Part shown: in pieces, positions 33,646 through 40,599 of the stretch | Layout of the letters: each line of letters starts with the position of its first letter | How positions within the stretch are numbered: the first letter of the stretch is position 1 | Origin: Bacteroidota bacterium | Lineage (GTDB): Bacteria > Bacteroidota > Bacteroidia > Flavobacteriales > Weeksellaceae | Direction of reading: 5' to 3' | NCBI GenBank assembly: GCA_018266955.1 | Contig: JAFDZI010000021.1 | Span: 25,580-89,579 of the forward strand | DNA length: 64,000 nt | Notes under the pieces: generated by a model | Told to the model about the DNA's origin: nothing | Seen by the model: only the letters and a program-made list of their open reading frames with translations | Databases searched by the model: none | Made by a program: the position numbers and the translations under genes

Positions 33646-33948
33646 ATGCTCAAAGAATTAGATAATCACTTTACAGAGCTCGAAAGAAAAATTTCGATTT
33701 TGCAAAAAGATTATCTAAAATTGAAAGATAGTTTGTTTGAACTTCATCAAGAACATGAAGAACTGAAGTTGAAATATGATGAAGAAAAGGCGAAAAACCA
33801 GGAATTGACGGAAGATTATAAAAAAATAAAACTTCATTCGGCTCTGTCAGGTAATCCAGAACATAACCGATTAATGAAAAACCACATTAACCGATTGATA
33901 AAGGAAGTAGATACCTGCATAGCTCAATTGCAAAATAGCGGATTATAA
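33646..33948 (+). CDS. Coiled-coil protein upstream of zapA (ZapB-like by context)
   Basis: A 100-residue protein that is one long predicted coiled coil (LERKISILQKDYLKLKDSL, HQEHEELKLKYDEEKAKN) with no signal or membrane helix. Its stop overlaps the zapA start by one base (TAATG), so the two are translated together. Short coiled-coil proteins partner ZapA at the division ring in other bacteria, which makes a cell-division role likely, but the similarity to ZapB is only in form. Confidence 0.7.
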   Translation: MLKELDNHFTELERKISILQKDYLKLKDSLFELHQEHEELKLKYDEEKAKNQELTEDYKKIKLHSALSGNPEHNRLMKNHINRLIKEVDTCIAQLQNSGL

Positions 33949-34235
33949 TGGATGTACGAAGAATAACCATCAATATAGCCGGAAGGATATATCCGTTAAA
34001 TGTCCCTTCAGCAGAAGAGGAAACCCTAAGAAAAGTAGGGAAACAGATTGAAACAATGATTAAAGAATTTGAGTCCAATTTCGATGTGAGAGATAAGCAA
34101 GATGCACTAGCCATGTGTTGCTTAAAACTAGGTACAAACGCCGAAATGATAACTCAAGTAAATGAGAAAAATATAAAAGCTTCCACTGAACGATTAAGGA
34201 ATATCAATCAGCTTTTGGAAAATTTAGAAAAATAA
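33948..34235 (+). CDS. zapA: Cell division protein ZapA
   Basis: A 95-residue ZapA, which bundles FtsZ filaments at the division ring. It has the beta-hairpin start RRITINIAGRIYPLNVPSAEEETLRKVGKQIETMI (in blocks) and a C-terminal helix with DVRDKQDALAMCCLKL near residue 50 that forms the tetramer. A 6S RNA gene follows within 15 bp and rny after it, the same neighbourhood as in other Bacteroidota; zapA is also beside 6S RNA in proteobacteria. Confidence 0.92.
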   Translation: MDVRRITINIAGRIYPLNVPSAEEETLRKVGKQIETMIKEFESNFDVRDKQDALAMCCLKLGTNAEMITQVNEKNIKASTERLRNINQLLENLEK

Positions 34236-34246
34236 TCATCTAAAGA

Positions 34247-34416
34247 TTGCCTGCAATAATTCTAACACATTAAGGTAAACTCAACGCTATACTATTACCG
34301 GATGAATGTTTACACAATGGCGTGCCGATTAACTCGGATTACAGCGTGTGAAAATCAGTCCAAATCGTGTTGATAAGGAGTTTACTCTAAATCACTGAAT
34401 TGTTGCAGGTTTTTTT
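34247..34416 (+). ncRNA. ssrS: 6S RNA
   Basis: A gene-free region of about 165 nt between zapA and rny whose ends pair: CCTGCAATAATTC (34250-34262) with GAATTGTTGCAGG (34397-34409), giving a 12-13-bp closing stem with a bulge, followed by seven T residues. The inside has short complementary arms around an open centre (AACTCGGATTACAGCGTG), as expected for the promoter-mimic bubble of 6S RNA that binds sigma-70-type polymerase. Position and shape make the call; primary sequence is not diagnostic. Confidence 0.8.
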
Positions 34417-34520
34417 GTGAAAAAATCTTAAGTGATGATTTAAGAATTAAAAATAGAAGGGAATAAATGTCCTTTAAAGTAAATAAAAATAGTAATTAAC
34501 ATAAAAACAAAACAAACTAT

Positions 34521-36092
34521 ATGACACCTACTGTAATTATTATCGGTATTGTATGTCTGGTAATCGGAGCCATAATTGGAATGATGTTTTCCAAAAGCTC
34601 ACTTAATTCCAAAGCAAAATTTATTTTGGATGATGCCCAGAAAAATGCCGAGAATATAATAGAAAAAGCGAATGTACAAGCAGAAGCTACCAGAAAAGAA
34701 AAACACTTGCAAGCCAAAGAAAAATTCTTGGAATTAAAGTCGCAACATGATGCAGACATCCAAGCAAGAGAAAGAAAAATGCAAGAAGCCGAAAAAAGAA
34801 TCAAAGACAAAGAAAACAAGTTAAATGATGATTTGAATAAAACGGCTAAACTGGAAAAAGACCTAGACAAACAAATCGCAGATTATTCCAGGAAAAATGA
34901 AATCATAGAGAAGAAACAGCAAGAACTCGATGTAGCCAATGCACAAAAAGTGGAAATGCTAGAGAAGATTTCTAATTACACTGCCGAAGAAGCTAAAAAT
35001 GATTTGGTAGAATTAATGAAATCCGAAGCCAAGTCCAGAGCTCAATCTCATGTACAAAGCATCATGGAAGAAGCTCAAATGAATGCTAAAAACGAGGCTA
35101 GAAAAATCGTTATACAAACCATTCAAAGAATTGGAACCGAGCAAGCAGTGGAAAATTCAGTTTCTGTATTTAATATAGAATCTGACGAAGTTAAAGGTAG
35201 AATTATCGGAAGAGAAGGTAGAAATATTAGGGCTCTGGAAGCGGCAACTGGTGTAGAAATTATTGTAGATGACACACCAGAAGCTATTTTACTCTCTTGT
35301 TTTGATCCGGTTAGAAGAGAAATTGCAAGACTATCTTTGCACCGTTTGGTAACCGATGGAAGAATTCACCCAGCCAGAATTGAAGAAGTGGTGGAGAAAA
35401 CCAGAAAACAAATTGAAGAAGAAATTATTGAAGTTGGTAAAAGAACCATCATCGACTTAGGAATTCATGGTTTGCATCCTGAATTGGTGAAAATCGTTGG
35501 TCGAATGAAATACCGTTCTTCTTACGGTCAAAATTTATTACAACACTCCAGAGAAGTTGCCAATATTGCTGCTACAATGGCGGCAGAATTGGGCTTGAAT
35601 GTTAAACTAGCCAAAAGAGCAGGTCTTTTACACGACATAGGAAAAGTTCCAGAACAAGAATCTGAATTACCACACGCACTATTAGGAATGCAATGGGCTG
35701 AAAAATATGGAGAAAATCCTGAGGTAATCAATGCAATAGGTGCACACCACGACGAAATTGAAATGACATCTCTATTGTCTCCTATCATACAAGTGGCCGA
35801 TGGAATTTCTGGAGCTAGACCAGGAGCTAGAAGACAAGTGCTAGAATCCTATATTCAACGATTAAAAGATTTAGAAGCTACAGCACTTGGTTTTGATGGA
35901 GTTTCTAGCGCATATGCAATTCAAGCCGGTAGAGAACTGAGAGTAATGGTTGAAAGTGCGAAGGTAAACGACGAACAATCGGCTCAGTTGTCTTATGATA
36001 TATCAGAAAAAATTCAAAATGAATTGACTTATCCTGGACAAGTAAAAATTACCGTTATTCGAGAAACAAGATCCGTAAATATCGCAAGATAA
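34521..36092 (+). CDS. rny: Ribonuclease Y
   Basis: A 523-residue membrane-anchored endoribonuclease that starts mRNA decay. It has an N-terminal membrane helix ([19 protein letters not shown], residues about 4-22), a long coiled coil (about 30-165), a KH domain with [20 protein letters not shown] near 230 and an HD domain with the metal site [12 protein letters not shown] near 371 and [11 protein letters not shown] near 406. The length is typical. The gene has its own short upstream region after the 6S RNA. Confidence 0.95.
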   Translation: MTPTVIIIGIVCLVIGAIIGMMFSKSSLNSKAKFILDDAQKNAENIIEKANVQAEATRKEKHLQAKEKFLELKSQHDADIQARERKMQEAEKRIKDKENKLNDDLNKTAKLEKDLDKQIADYSRKNEIIEKKQQELDVANAQKVEMLEKISNYTAEEAKNDLVELMKSEAKSRAQSHVQSIMEEAQMNAKNEARKIVIQTIQRIGTEQAVENSVSVFNIESDEVKGRIIGREGRNIRALEAATGVEIIVDDTPEAILLSCFDPVRREIARLSLHRLVTDGRIHPARIEEVVEKTRKQIEEEIIEVGKRTIIDLGIHGLHPELVKIVGRMKYRSSYGQNLLQHSREVANIAATMAAELGLNVKLAKRAGLLHDIGKVPEQESELPHALLGMQWAEKYGENPEVINAIGAHHDEIEMTSLLSPIIQVADGISGARPGARRQVLESYIQRLKDLEATALGFDGVSSAYAIQAGRELRVMVESAKVNDEQSAQLSYDISEKIQNELTYPGQVKITVIRETRSVNIAR

Positions 36093-36117
36093 TTACTCTT
36101 TATATTGAATTTTAAAA

Positions 36118-36147
36118 GCTATCCTGATTTTTTAGGATGGCTTTTTT
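36118..36147 (+). terminator. Terminator after rny
   Basis: AGCTATCCT pairs with AGGATGGCT (one G-T pair) around a T-rich loop, followed by T residues. Confidence 0.85.
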
Positions 36148-36405
36148 GCTTAAATTTTGATGTTTAACGATATAAATAAATGGAATTGTTATGGTTTAGA
36201 GCATTATTTATATAAAATTGTTCACAAACTTTTTGTAAATAATTAATAATGATCGATGTCATTGTTTTAAACAAAGAATTAGATTAACAATATAGAAAAT
36301 AGATAATTACAAATGATTATTATTGATGAATGATTTTTAGATATAACAAAATTTCGGCGGGCCGCAGGCCCGCCGAAACTAAAATTATTCGATAAACATT
36401 ACCTC
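36148..36405. other. Intergenic stretch between rny and fadE
   Basis: About 258 bp, AT-rich, with no open reading frame. Near 36236 the phrase AAATAATTAATAATGATCGA resembles the middle of the long leader repeats but without their other blocks, so I do not count it as a copy. It contains the GC-rich palindrome listed separately. Confidence 0.6.
36352..36378. repeat. Perfect GC-rich hairpin downstream of fadE
   Basis: TTTCGGCGGGCC and GGCCCGCCGAAA form a perfect 12-bp stem with a GCA loop, 27 bp after the fadE stop. It may act as a terminator for the fad operon, although only a short T tract follows on the minus strand, or it may be a REP-like unit. It stands out in an AT-rich region. Confidence 0.75.
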
Positions 36406-38181
36406 CTAGTAATGCCCTTTTTCAACAAAATGAGCCGCTACTTTTTCGGTTAATGCCACTACATTCGGGTGATTGGTATATTTGGTAAATCGTCTTAGAC
36501 CAGAAAGCATCATTCTTTGCTCATCTCCTTCAGCAAAAGAAATAATCCCTTCTTTGGCCGCTACAATCGTTTTTTCTACCGCTTTGTACAAGTTCAATTG
36601 TGCCATGGAAGCTTCTACAGAATCTGATGCAAAATGCTTTTCAGCTCTCAACACTGCCGATTCTGCCATATAGATTTGGTTTAATATTTCGGAAGCATTT
36701 AATAATAGATGTTGTTGTTTTTCAATATCCATCATATACTTTTGAAGTGCCGCTCCGGAAACCATCAAAAATACTTTTTTCAAGTTGGCCAAAATGGCTT
36801 TTTCTTCACTCATATAAGCCGAATAATCCGGAACTTCAAAAGATGGTATTCCCATTAATTCTTTAGAAATGGCCATGGCAGGAGATAATAAATCCAACTG
36901 ACCTTTCATCGCTCTCTTAATTAACATTCCTACCGCTAATAGTCGGTTAATTTCATTGGTTCCTTCGTAGATTCTACCAATACGGGCATCTCTCCAAGCA
37001 GCTTCGATAGGCGTATCTTCAGAGAATCCCATTCCACCAAAAACTTGGATGCCTTCATCTGCCGTATTTTGGGTAAGATCTGAAACAAAAACTTTTAAAA
37101 TAGAGCATTCAACGGCAAATTCTTCCACCCCTTTTAGTTCGGCTTCTTGGTGGTTCATCCCTGCGGCAACCAACTCATTTATTTTATTTTGAATATCATT
37201 TGCTGCTCTATACACCCCAGCTTCGGACACAAAAATACCGGTGGCCATTTCTGCAATTTTCTTTCTAATCGCTCCAAAAGTTGAAATAGAAACACCAAAT
37301 TGCTTTCTCTCGTTAGCATACTTTACAGAATGTTCAAGAATTCTTCTTTGGCCATCTAAGTTGGCAGCGGCTAATTTTATTCTACCTACATTCAGTGCAT
37401 TCAACGCGATTTTGAAACCGTTATTTCTTTCCCCCAACATATTTTCTACGGGAACCTTCATATTATTGAAGAACACCTGACGGGTAGAAGAGGAACGAAT
37501 ACCTAATTTATGTTCTTCTTCGCCCATTGTTAGGGAATTAGGGTCTTCCAATTCGGAACGGTTAATCACAAAACCAGTGATATTTTTGTCGTCATCAATT
37601 TTGGCAAAAAGAGTAAATGTATCGGCAAAACCAGCATTGGAAATCCACATTTTCTGGCCATTGATGATGTAATGTTTCCCATCTTCAGAAAGTACCGCTT
37701 TGGTTTTTCCGGAATTGGCATCAGAACCTGCATCAGGCTCCGTCAAACAATAAGAACCGAATTTTAGTCCGGCAGCTAAGTCCGGTAAGTATTTTTTCTT
37801 CAATTCTTCTGTACCGTAGAAAAGGGTAGGAAGGGTACCAATTCCGGTGTGTGCACCAAAAGCCGTAGCCAAAGAGCCATTACCTCCAGAAAGTACATCG
37901 CAGGCTAAAGTAGTAGATATGAAATCCATGCCCATTCCGCCATATTCTTCCGGAACGGTAATGCCTAACATCCCCATTTCTCCCAATTTTTTCATGCATT
38001 CTTCGGTTAATGCATAATCTTTCTTTTCAAAACGATCGTGTTGAGGAATTACTTCACGATCAATAAATTCTTTTGCCGAATCTCTGAGCATTTTTTGCTC
38101 TTCTGTCAGTTCTTCTAAACTAAAAATTGCTGTTGCTGGAGTTTCCTTTATTAGGAAAGATCCCCCGATTAAATTTGACAT
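36406..38181 (-). CDS. fadE: Acyl-CoA dehydrogenase, long FadE type
   Basis: A 591-residue FAD enzyme that makes the first oxidation of beta-oxidation. The N-terminal helical and beta domains show EKDYALTEECMKKLGEMG, SYCLTEPDAGSDANSG near residue 148 and MWISNAG near 177. The C-terminal helices have QVFGGMGFSEDTPIEAAWRDAR and IYEGTNEINRL near 400, with the catalytic glutamate probably in YEGTNE. It has an extra domain of about 170 residues, as in B. subtilis FadE (594 residues). It is the last gene of the fad operon, separated from fadA by the four-helix-bundle element. Confidence 0.93.
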   Translation of the reverse strand: MSNLIGGSFLIKETPATAIFSLEELTEEQKMLRDSAKEFIDREVIPQHDRFEKKDYALTEECMKKLGEMGMLGITVPEEYGGMGMDFISTTLACDVLSGGNGSLATAFGAHTGIGTLPTLFYGTEELKKKYLPDLAAGLKFGSYCLTEPDAGSDANSGKTKAVLSEDGKHYIINGQKMWISNAGFADTFTLFAKIDDDKNITGFVINRSELEDPNSLTMGEEEHKLGIRSSSTRQVFFNNMKVPVENMLGERNNGFKIALNALNVGRIKLAAANLDGQRRILEHSVKYANERKQFGVSISTFGAIRKKIAEMATGIFVSEAGVYRAANDIQNKINELVAAGMNHQEAELKGVEEFAVECSILKVFVSDLTQNTADEGIQVFGGMGFSEDTPIEAAWRDARIGRIYEGTNEINRLLAVGMLIKRAMKGQLDLLSPAMAISKELMGIPSFEVPDYSAYMSEEKAILANLKKVFLMVSGAALQKYMMDIEKQQHLLLNASEILNQIYMAESAVLRAEKHFASDSVEASMAQLNLYKAVEKTIVAAKEGIISFAEGDEQRMMLSGLRRFTKYTNHPNVVALTEKVAAHFVEKGHY

Positions 38182-38216
38182 ATTTTTTGTAATTAATTTT
38201 GTTTTTAATTGAATAA

Positions 38217-38647
38217 AGAAGATAGAATAAAGAATAAAGACTTTACGATTGTAGATTTTTTTGAAATCCAGAAATCATTTTTTGTAATTCAGTTATTTTG
38301 TTCTCAATATTTTCGAGTCGTGGTGAATCAAAATATTTTCTATTAGCCGAAATAATTATCTGTGTATGTAATTCATAAAGTGAACCCAGACTTATTTCCA
38401 AAAACCGATTGAAATCTTTTGATGAACTTCTACTGGAGCCTTCAGCGATATTTGAAGCAACTGAAACAGAACATCGTCTGATTTGAGACTTTAAACCAAA
38501 GTCTTCATTTTTAGGAAAATTATCGGTAAGAGAATATAGATCATCAGCCAATTCTATTGACTTTTTCCATATATTCAAATTTTTGAAATTATGTTTCATC
38601 TCTCTTTATTCTTTATTCTTTACTCTTTACTCTTTATTCTATCTTCT
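38217..38647. mobile_element. 431-bp element with 17-bp inverted repeats around a four-helix-bundle gene
   Basis: AGAAGATAGAATAAAGA (38217-38233) recurs exactly inverted as TCTTTATTCTATCTTCT (38631-38647). Further imperfect AATAAAG units follow inside both ends. The right end reaches the last base of the fadA stop codon region, so the unit looks inserted between fadA and fadE. Whether it is mobile or the ends are simple-sequence expansions cannot be decided from one copy. Confidence 0.45.
38243..38599 (-). CDS. Four-helix-bundle protein (23S rRNA intervening-sequence family)
   Basis: A 118-residue protein of the S23/IVP family (TIGR02436 type): FKNLNIWKKSIELADDLY at the start, FGLKSQIRRCSVSVASNIAEGSSR near residues 37-60 in blocks, and a final helix pair. 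Relatives were first seen inside intervening sequences of 23S rRNA and are now found singly in many Bacteroidota genomes. The function is not established. It interrupts the fadA-fadE spacing and is flanked by inverted simple repeats. Confidence 0.88.
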   Translation of the reverse strand: MKHNFKNLNIWKKSIELADDLYSLTDNFPKNEDFGLKSQIRRCSVSVASNIAEGSSRSSSKDFNRFLEISLGSLYELHTQIIISANRKYFDSPRLENIENKITELQKMISGFQKNLQS

Positions 38648-39824
38648 AAAGTAATTCATAAATCGCAGCGGCGCCTTGTCCGGTTCCTACACACATAGTC
38701 ACCATTCCGTATTTGCTGCCACGGAGTTTCATTTCATCAAATAGTTGAACCGCTAATTTTGTTCCGGTACATCCCAGAGGGTGTCCCAAAGCAATAGCTC
38801 CACCATTCACATTGGTGATTTCTGGGTTAATGCCCAATTCATTCATCACGGCAACCGATTGAGAAGCAAAAGCTTCGTTGAGTTCGATAAGGTCGATATT
38901 GTTGAGTTGCATTCCGGCTTGTTTCAATGCTTTTGGTACGGCAGCTACAGGTCCCATACCCATGATTCTTGGTTCTACACCGGCAGCGGCATAAGTAACC
39001 AATCTGGCGATAGGCTCCAAACCTAATTCTTTCACCATTTCTTCGGACATTACCATTACAAAAGCAGCACCGTCACTCATCTGTGAAGAGTTTCCGGCAG
39101 TTACACTTCCTCCGTTAGCAAAAACAGGTCTTAGTTTGGCAAGACCTTCCATAGAAGTATCTTTTCTTGGACCTTCGTCTTGTAGAAAATCAAATTTTTT
39201 AGAAATCAATTTTTGATTTTCATCCAAAAAATTATATTCTACCGGAATGGGTACAATCTGGTTGACAAATTTCCCATCGGCTAATGCTTTTAATGCTTTT
39301 TGGTGTGAATGAAACGCAAATTCGTCCTGCATTTGTCGGCTTATGTTAAACTGATTGGCAACCGCCTCAGCAGTATAACCCATTCCCCAATAATAGTCCG
39401 GATTGGTTTTGGCTACGGCTGCATCCGGAACAGGCTTGTAGCCTCCCATTGGGATGTACGACATGGATTCTGTTCCTCCGGCGATGATGCATTCTGCCAT
39501 TCCGGACTGGATTTTTGCGGTAGCAATAGCAATGGCTTCAGATCCTGATGCACAATAACGGTTTACGGTAACGCCCGGAACTTTATCGGTATCTAATCCC
39601 ATTAGAGAAATCAGACGAGCCACATTCAGTCCTTGTTCTGCTTCGGGCATGGCATTTCCTACGATGACATCATCAATTCTGTTTTTGTCCAGATTGGGTA
39701 ATTCTGCCATTAATTTTTTAATTACCGTTGCGGCCATTTCATCCGGACGGGTAAATCTAAGTGAACCTTTCGGCGCTTTGCCTACTGCAGTTCTGTATCC
39801 TTTTACGATGTATGCTGTTTTCAT
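38646..39824 (-). CDS. fadA: Acetyl-CoA C-acyltransferase (3-ketoacyl-CoA thiolase)
   Basis: A 392-residue thiolase that cleaves 3-oxoacyl-CoA in the last step of beta-oxidation. The nucleophilic cysteine lies in VNRYCASGSEAIAIA near residue 91, and the second signature NVNGGAIALGHPLGCTGTKL near 340 contains the histidine, with the final cysteine in MVTMCVGTGQGAA near 378. The genes fadN, fadA and fadE follow the order of the B. subtilis fadNAE operon. A RAYT element of about 700 bp lies between fadN and fadA. Confidence 0.95.
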   Translation of the reverse strand: MKTAYIVKGYRTAVGKAPKGSLRFTRPDEMAATVIKKLMAELPNLDKNRIDDVIVGNAMPEAEQGLNVARLISLMGLDTDKVPGVTVNRYCASGSEAIAIATAKIQSGMAECIIAGGTESMSYIPMGGYKPVPDAAVAKTNPDYYWGMGYTAEAVANQFNISRQMQDEFAFHSHQKALKALADGKFVNQIVPIPVEYNFLDENQKLISKKFDFLQDEGPRKDTSMEGLAKLRPVFANGGSVTAGNSSQMSDGAAFVMVMSEEMVKELGLEPIARLVTYAAAGVEPRIMGMGPVAAVPKALKQAGMQLNNIDLIELNEAFASQSVAVMNELGINPEITNVNGGAIALGHPLGCTGTKLAVQLFDEMKLRGSKYGMVTMCVGTGQGAAAIYELL

Positions 39825-39869
39825 TGTTTTTTTGTTGCTTTTGTTAGCTATTTGTTGAGTATTCTATAA

Positions 39870-39957
39870 AACCTCGTAGAGGTAAGCGGTTAATGATAAA
39901 ATATAATTAAAATTGATAAATGAATTTTTGTTTTAATCTTTTAACCTCGTAGAGGTT
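39870..39957. repeat. Two direct CCTCGTAGAGG hairpin repeats
   Basis: AACCTCGTAGAGGT at 39870-39883 and AACCTCGTAGAGGTT at 39943-39957 are each small hairpins with a GTA loop. Both are followed by a related tail (AAGCGGTTAA and TAGCTGTTAG). They are of the REP type and lie upstream of the RAYT gene's end. Confidence 0.7.
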
Positions 39958-39994
39958 AGCTGTTAGTAGTACAATGTTTCCATTTTTTGAGGGA

Positions 39995-40569
39995 GCTCCG
40001 TAGGAGCGACCTGTTTATTATGATGTTTCTATCCATTCAAATAAATATTTCGTATCATATTCAATTTCAAATTTCTCTAAAAACTCAATATATTCTTCTC
40101 TAAAAGATTTCTTTTTGTGATGTTCTTCTTGATTTAAAATATACCGAACGACTTGAGGAACTGAACTTTTTGAGTAGGAAAATGCTCCATACCCTTCTTG
40201 CCAGTTAAAATGACCTTGTACCCATTGGTTGTCATTGATAAATTTCGATGATCCAGCTTTAATATCGCGTACCAAATCTGAAATATTGACATTTGGTTTC
40301 ATACTTATAAGAAGATGTACATGATCTGGCATAGCATAAATAGCATATAATTTTTGTCCTCTATGAGTGATAATTCCTGTAATGTATTGTTGTACTAATT
40401 CTCGATTTTCTTTCGGAATTAAGTTTTGTCTTCCCTTAACAGCAAAAACAATCTGAATGAAAATTTGTGAGTAGGTATTAGGCATAATACATTTTTTAAA
40501 GGTCGCTCCTACGGAGCTCAAAAATTATTTATTTACAATTGATCTACTAACGGTTCGCTCCGTAGGAGC
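39995..40569. repeat. Three GCTCCGTAGGAGC hairpins bracketing the RAYT gene
   Basis: GCTCCGTAGGAGC occurs at 39995-40007 and 40557-40569, and inverted as GCTCCTACGGAGC at 40505-40517. They bracket the transposase gene at 40018-40485, as REP sequences do around their RAYT. The adjacent bases GCGACC / GGTCGC are also inverted copies. Confidence 0.8.
40018..40485 (-). CDS. REP-associated tyrosine transposase (IS200/IS605 TnpA-like)
   Basis: A 155-residue Y1-transposase domain protein with IQIVFAVKGRQNLIP near residue 9, the metal-binding HUH motif in YAIYAMPDHVHLLISM near residue 50 (HVH), and the catalytic tyrosine probably in FNWQEGYGAFSYSKS near 100. The start at 40485 (MPNTYSQIF) matches the family; an upstream ATG would run into the flanking hairpin. 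RAYTs move or process REP hairpins, and such hairpins surround this gene. It sits in the same strand as the fad genes that it separates. Confidence 0.88.
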   Translation of the reverse strand: MPNTYSQIFIQIVFAVKGRQNLIPKENRELVQQYITGIITHRGQKLYAIYAMPDHVHLLISMKPNVNISDLVRDIKAGSSKFINDNQWVQGHFNWQEGYGAFSYSKSSVPQVVRYILNQEEHHKKKSFREEYIEFLEKFEIEYDTKYLFEWIETS

Positions 40570-40599
40570 TAACACTCGACATTCTTATTTATAATTAAA

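Noticed and set aside
34517..34870. 117-codon minus-strand frame opposite the rny coiled coil
   Set aside because: It is the antisense shadow of a strongly biased coiled-coil gene and has serine/phenylalanine-rich low-complexity content with no start signal.
36220..36260. A sixth leader repeat before or after rny
   Set aside because: Only the AT-rich AATAATTAATAAT-ATCGA phrase matches; the GGCGATT and ACTTCGTTAGGTT blocks are missing and no start codon follows.
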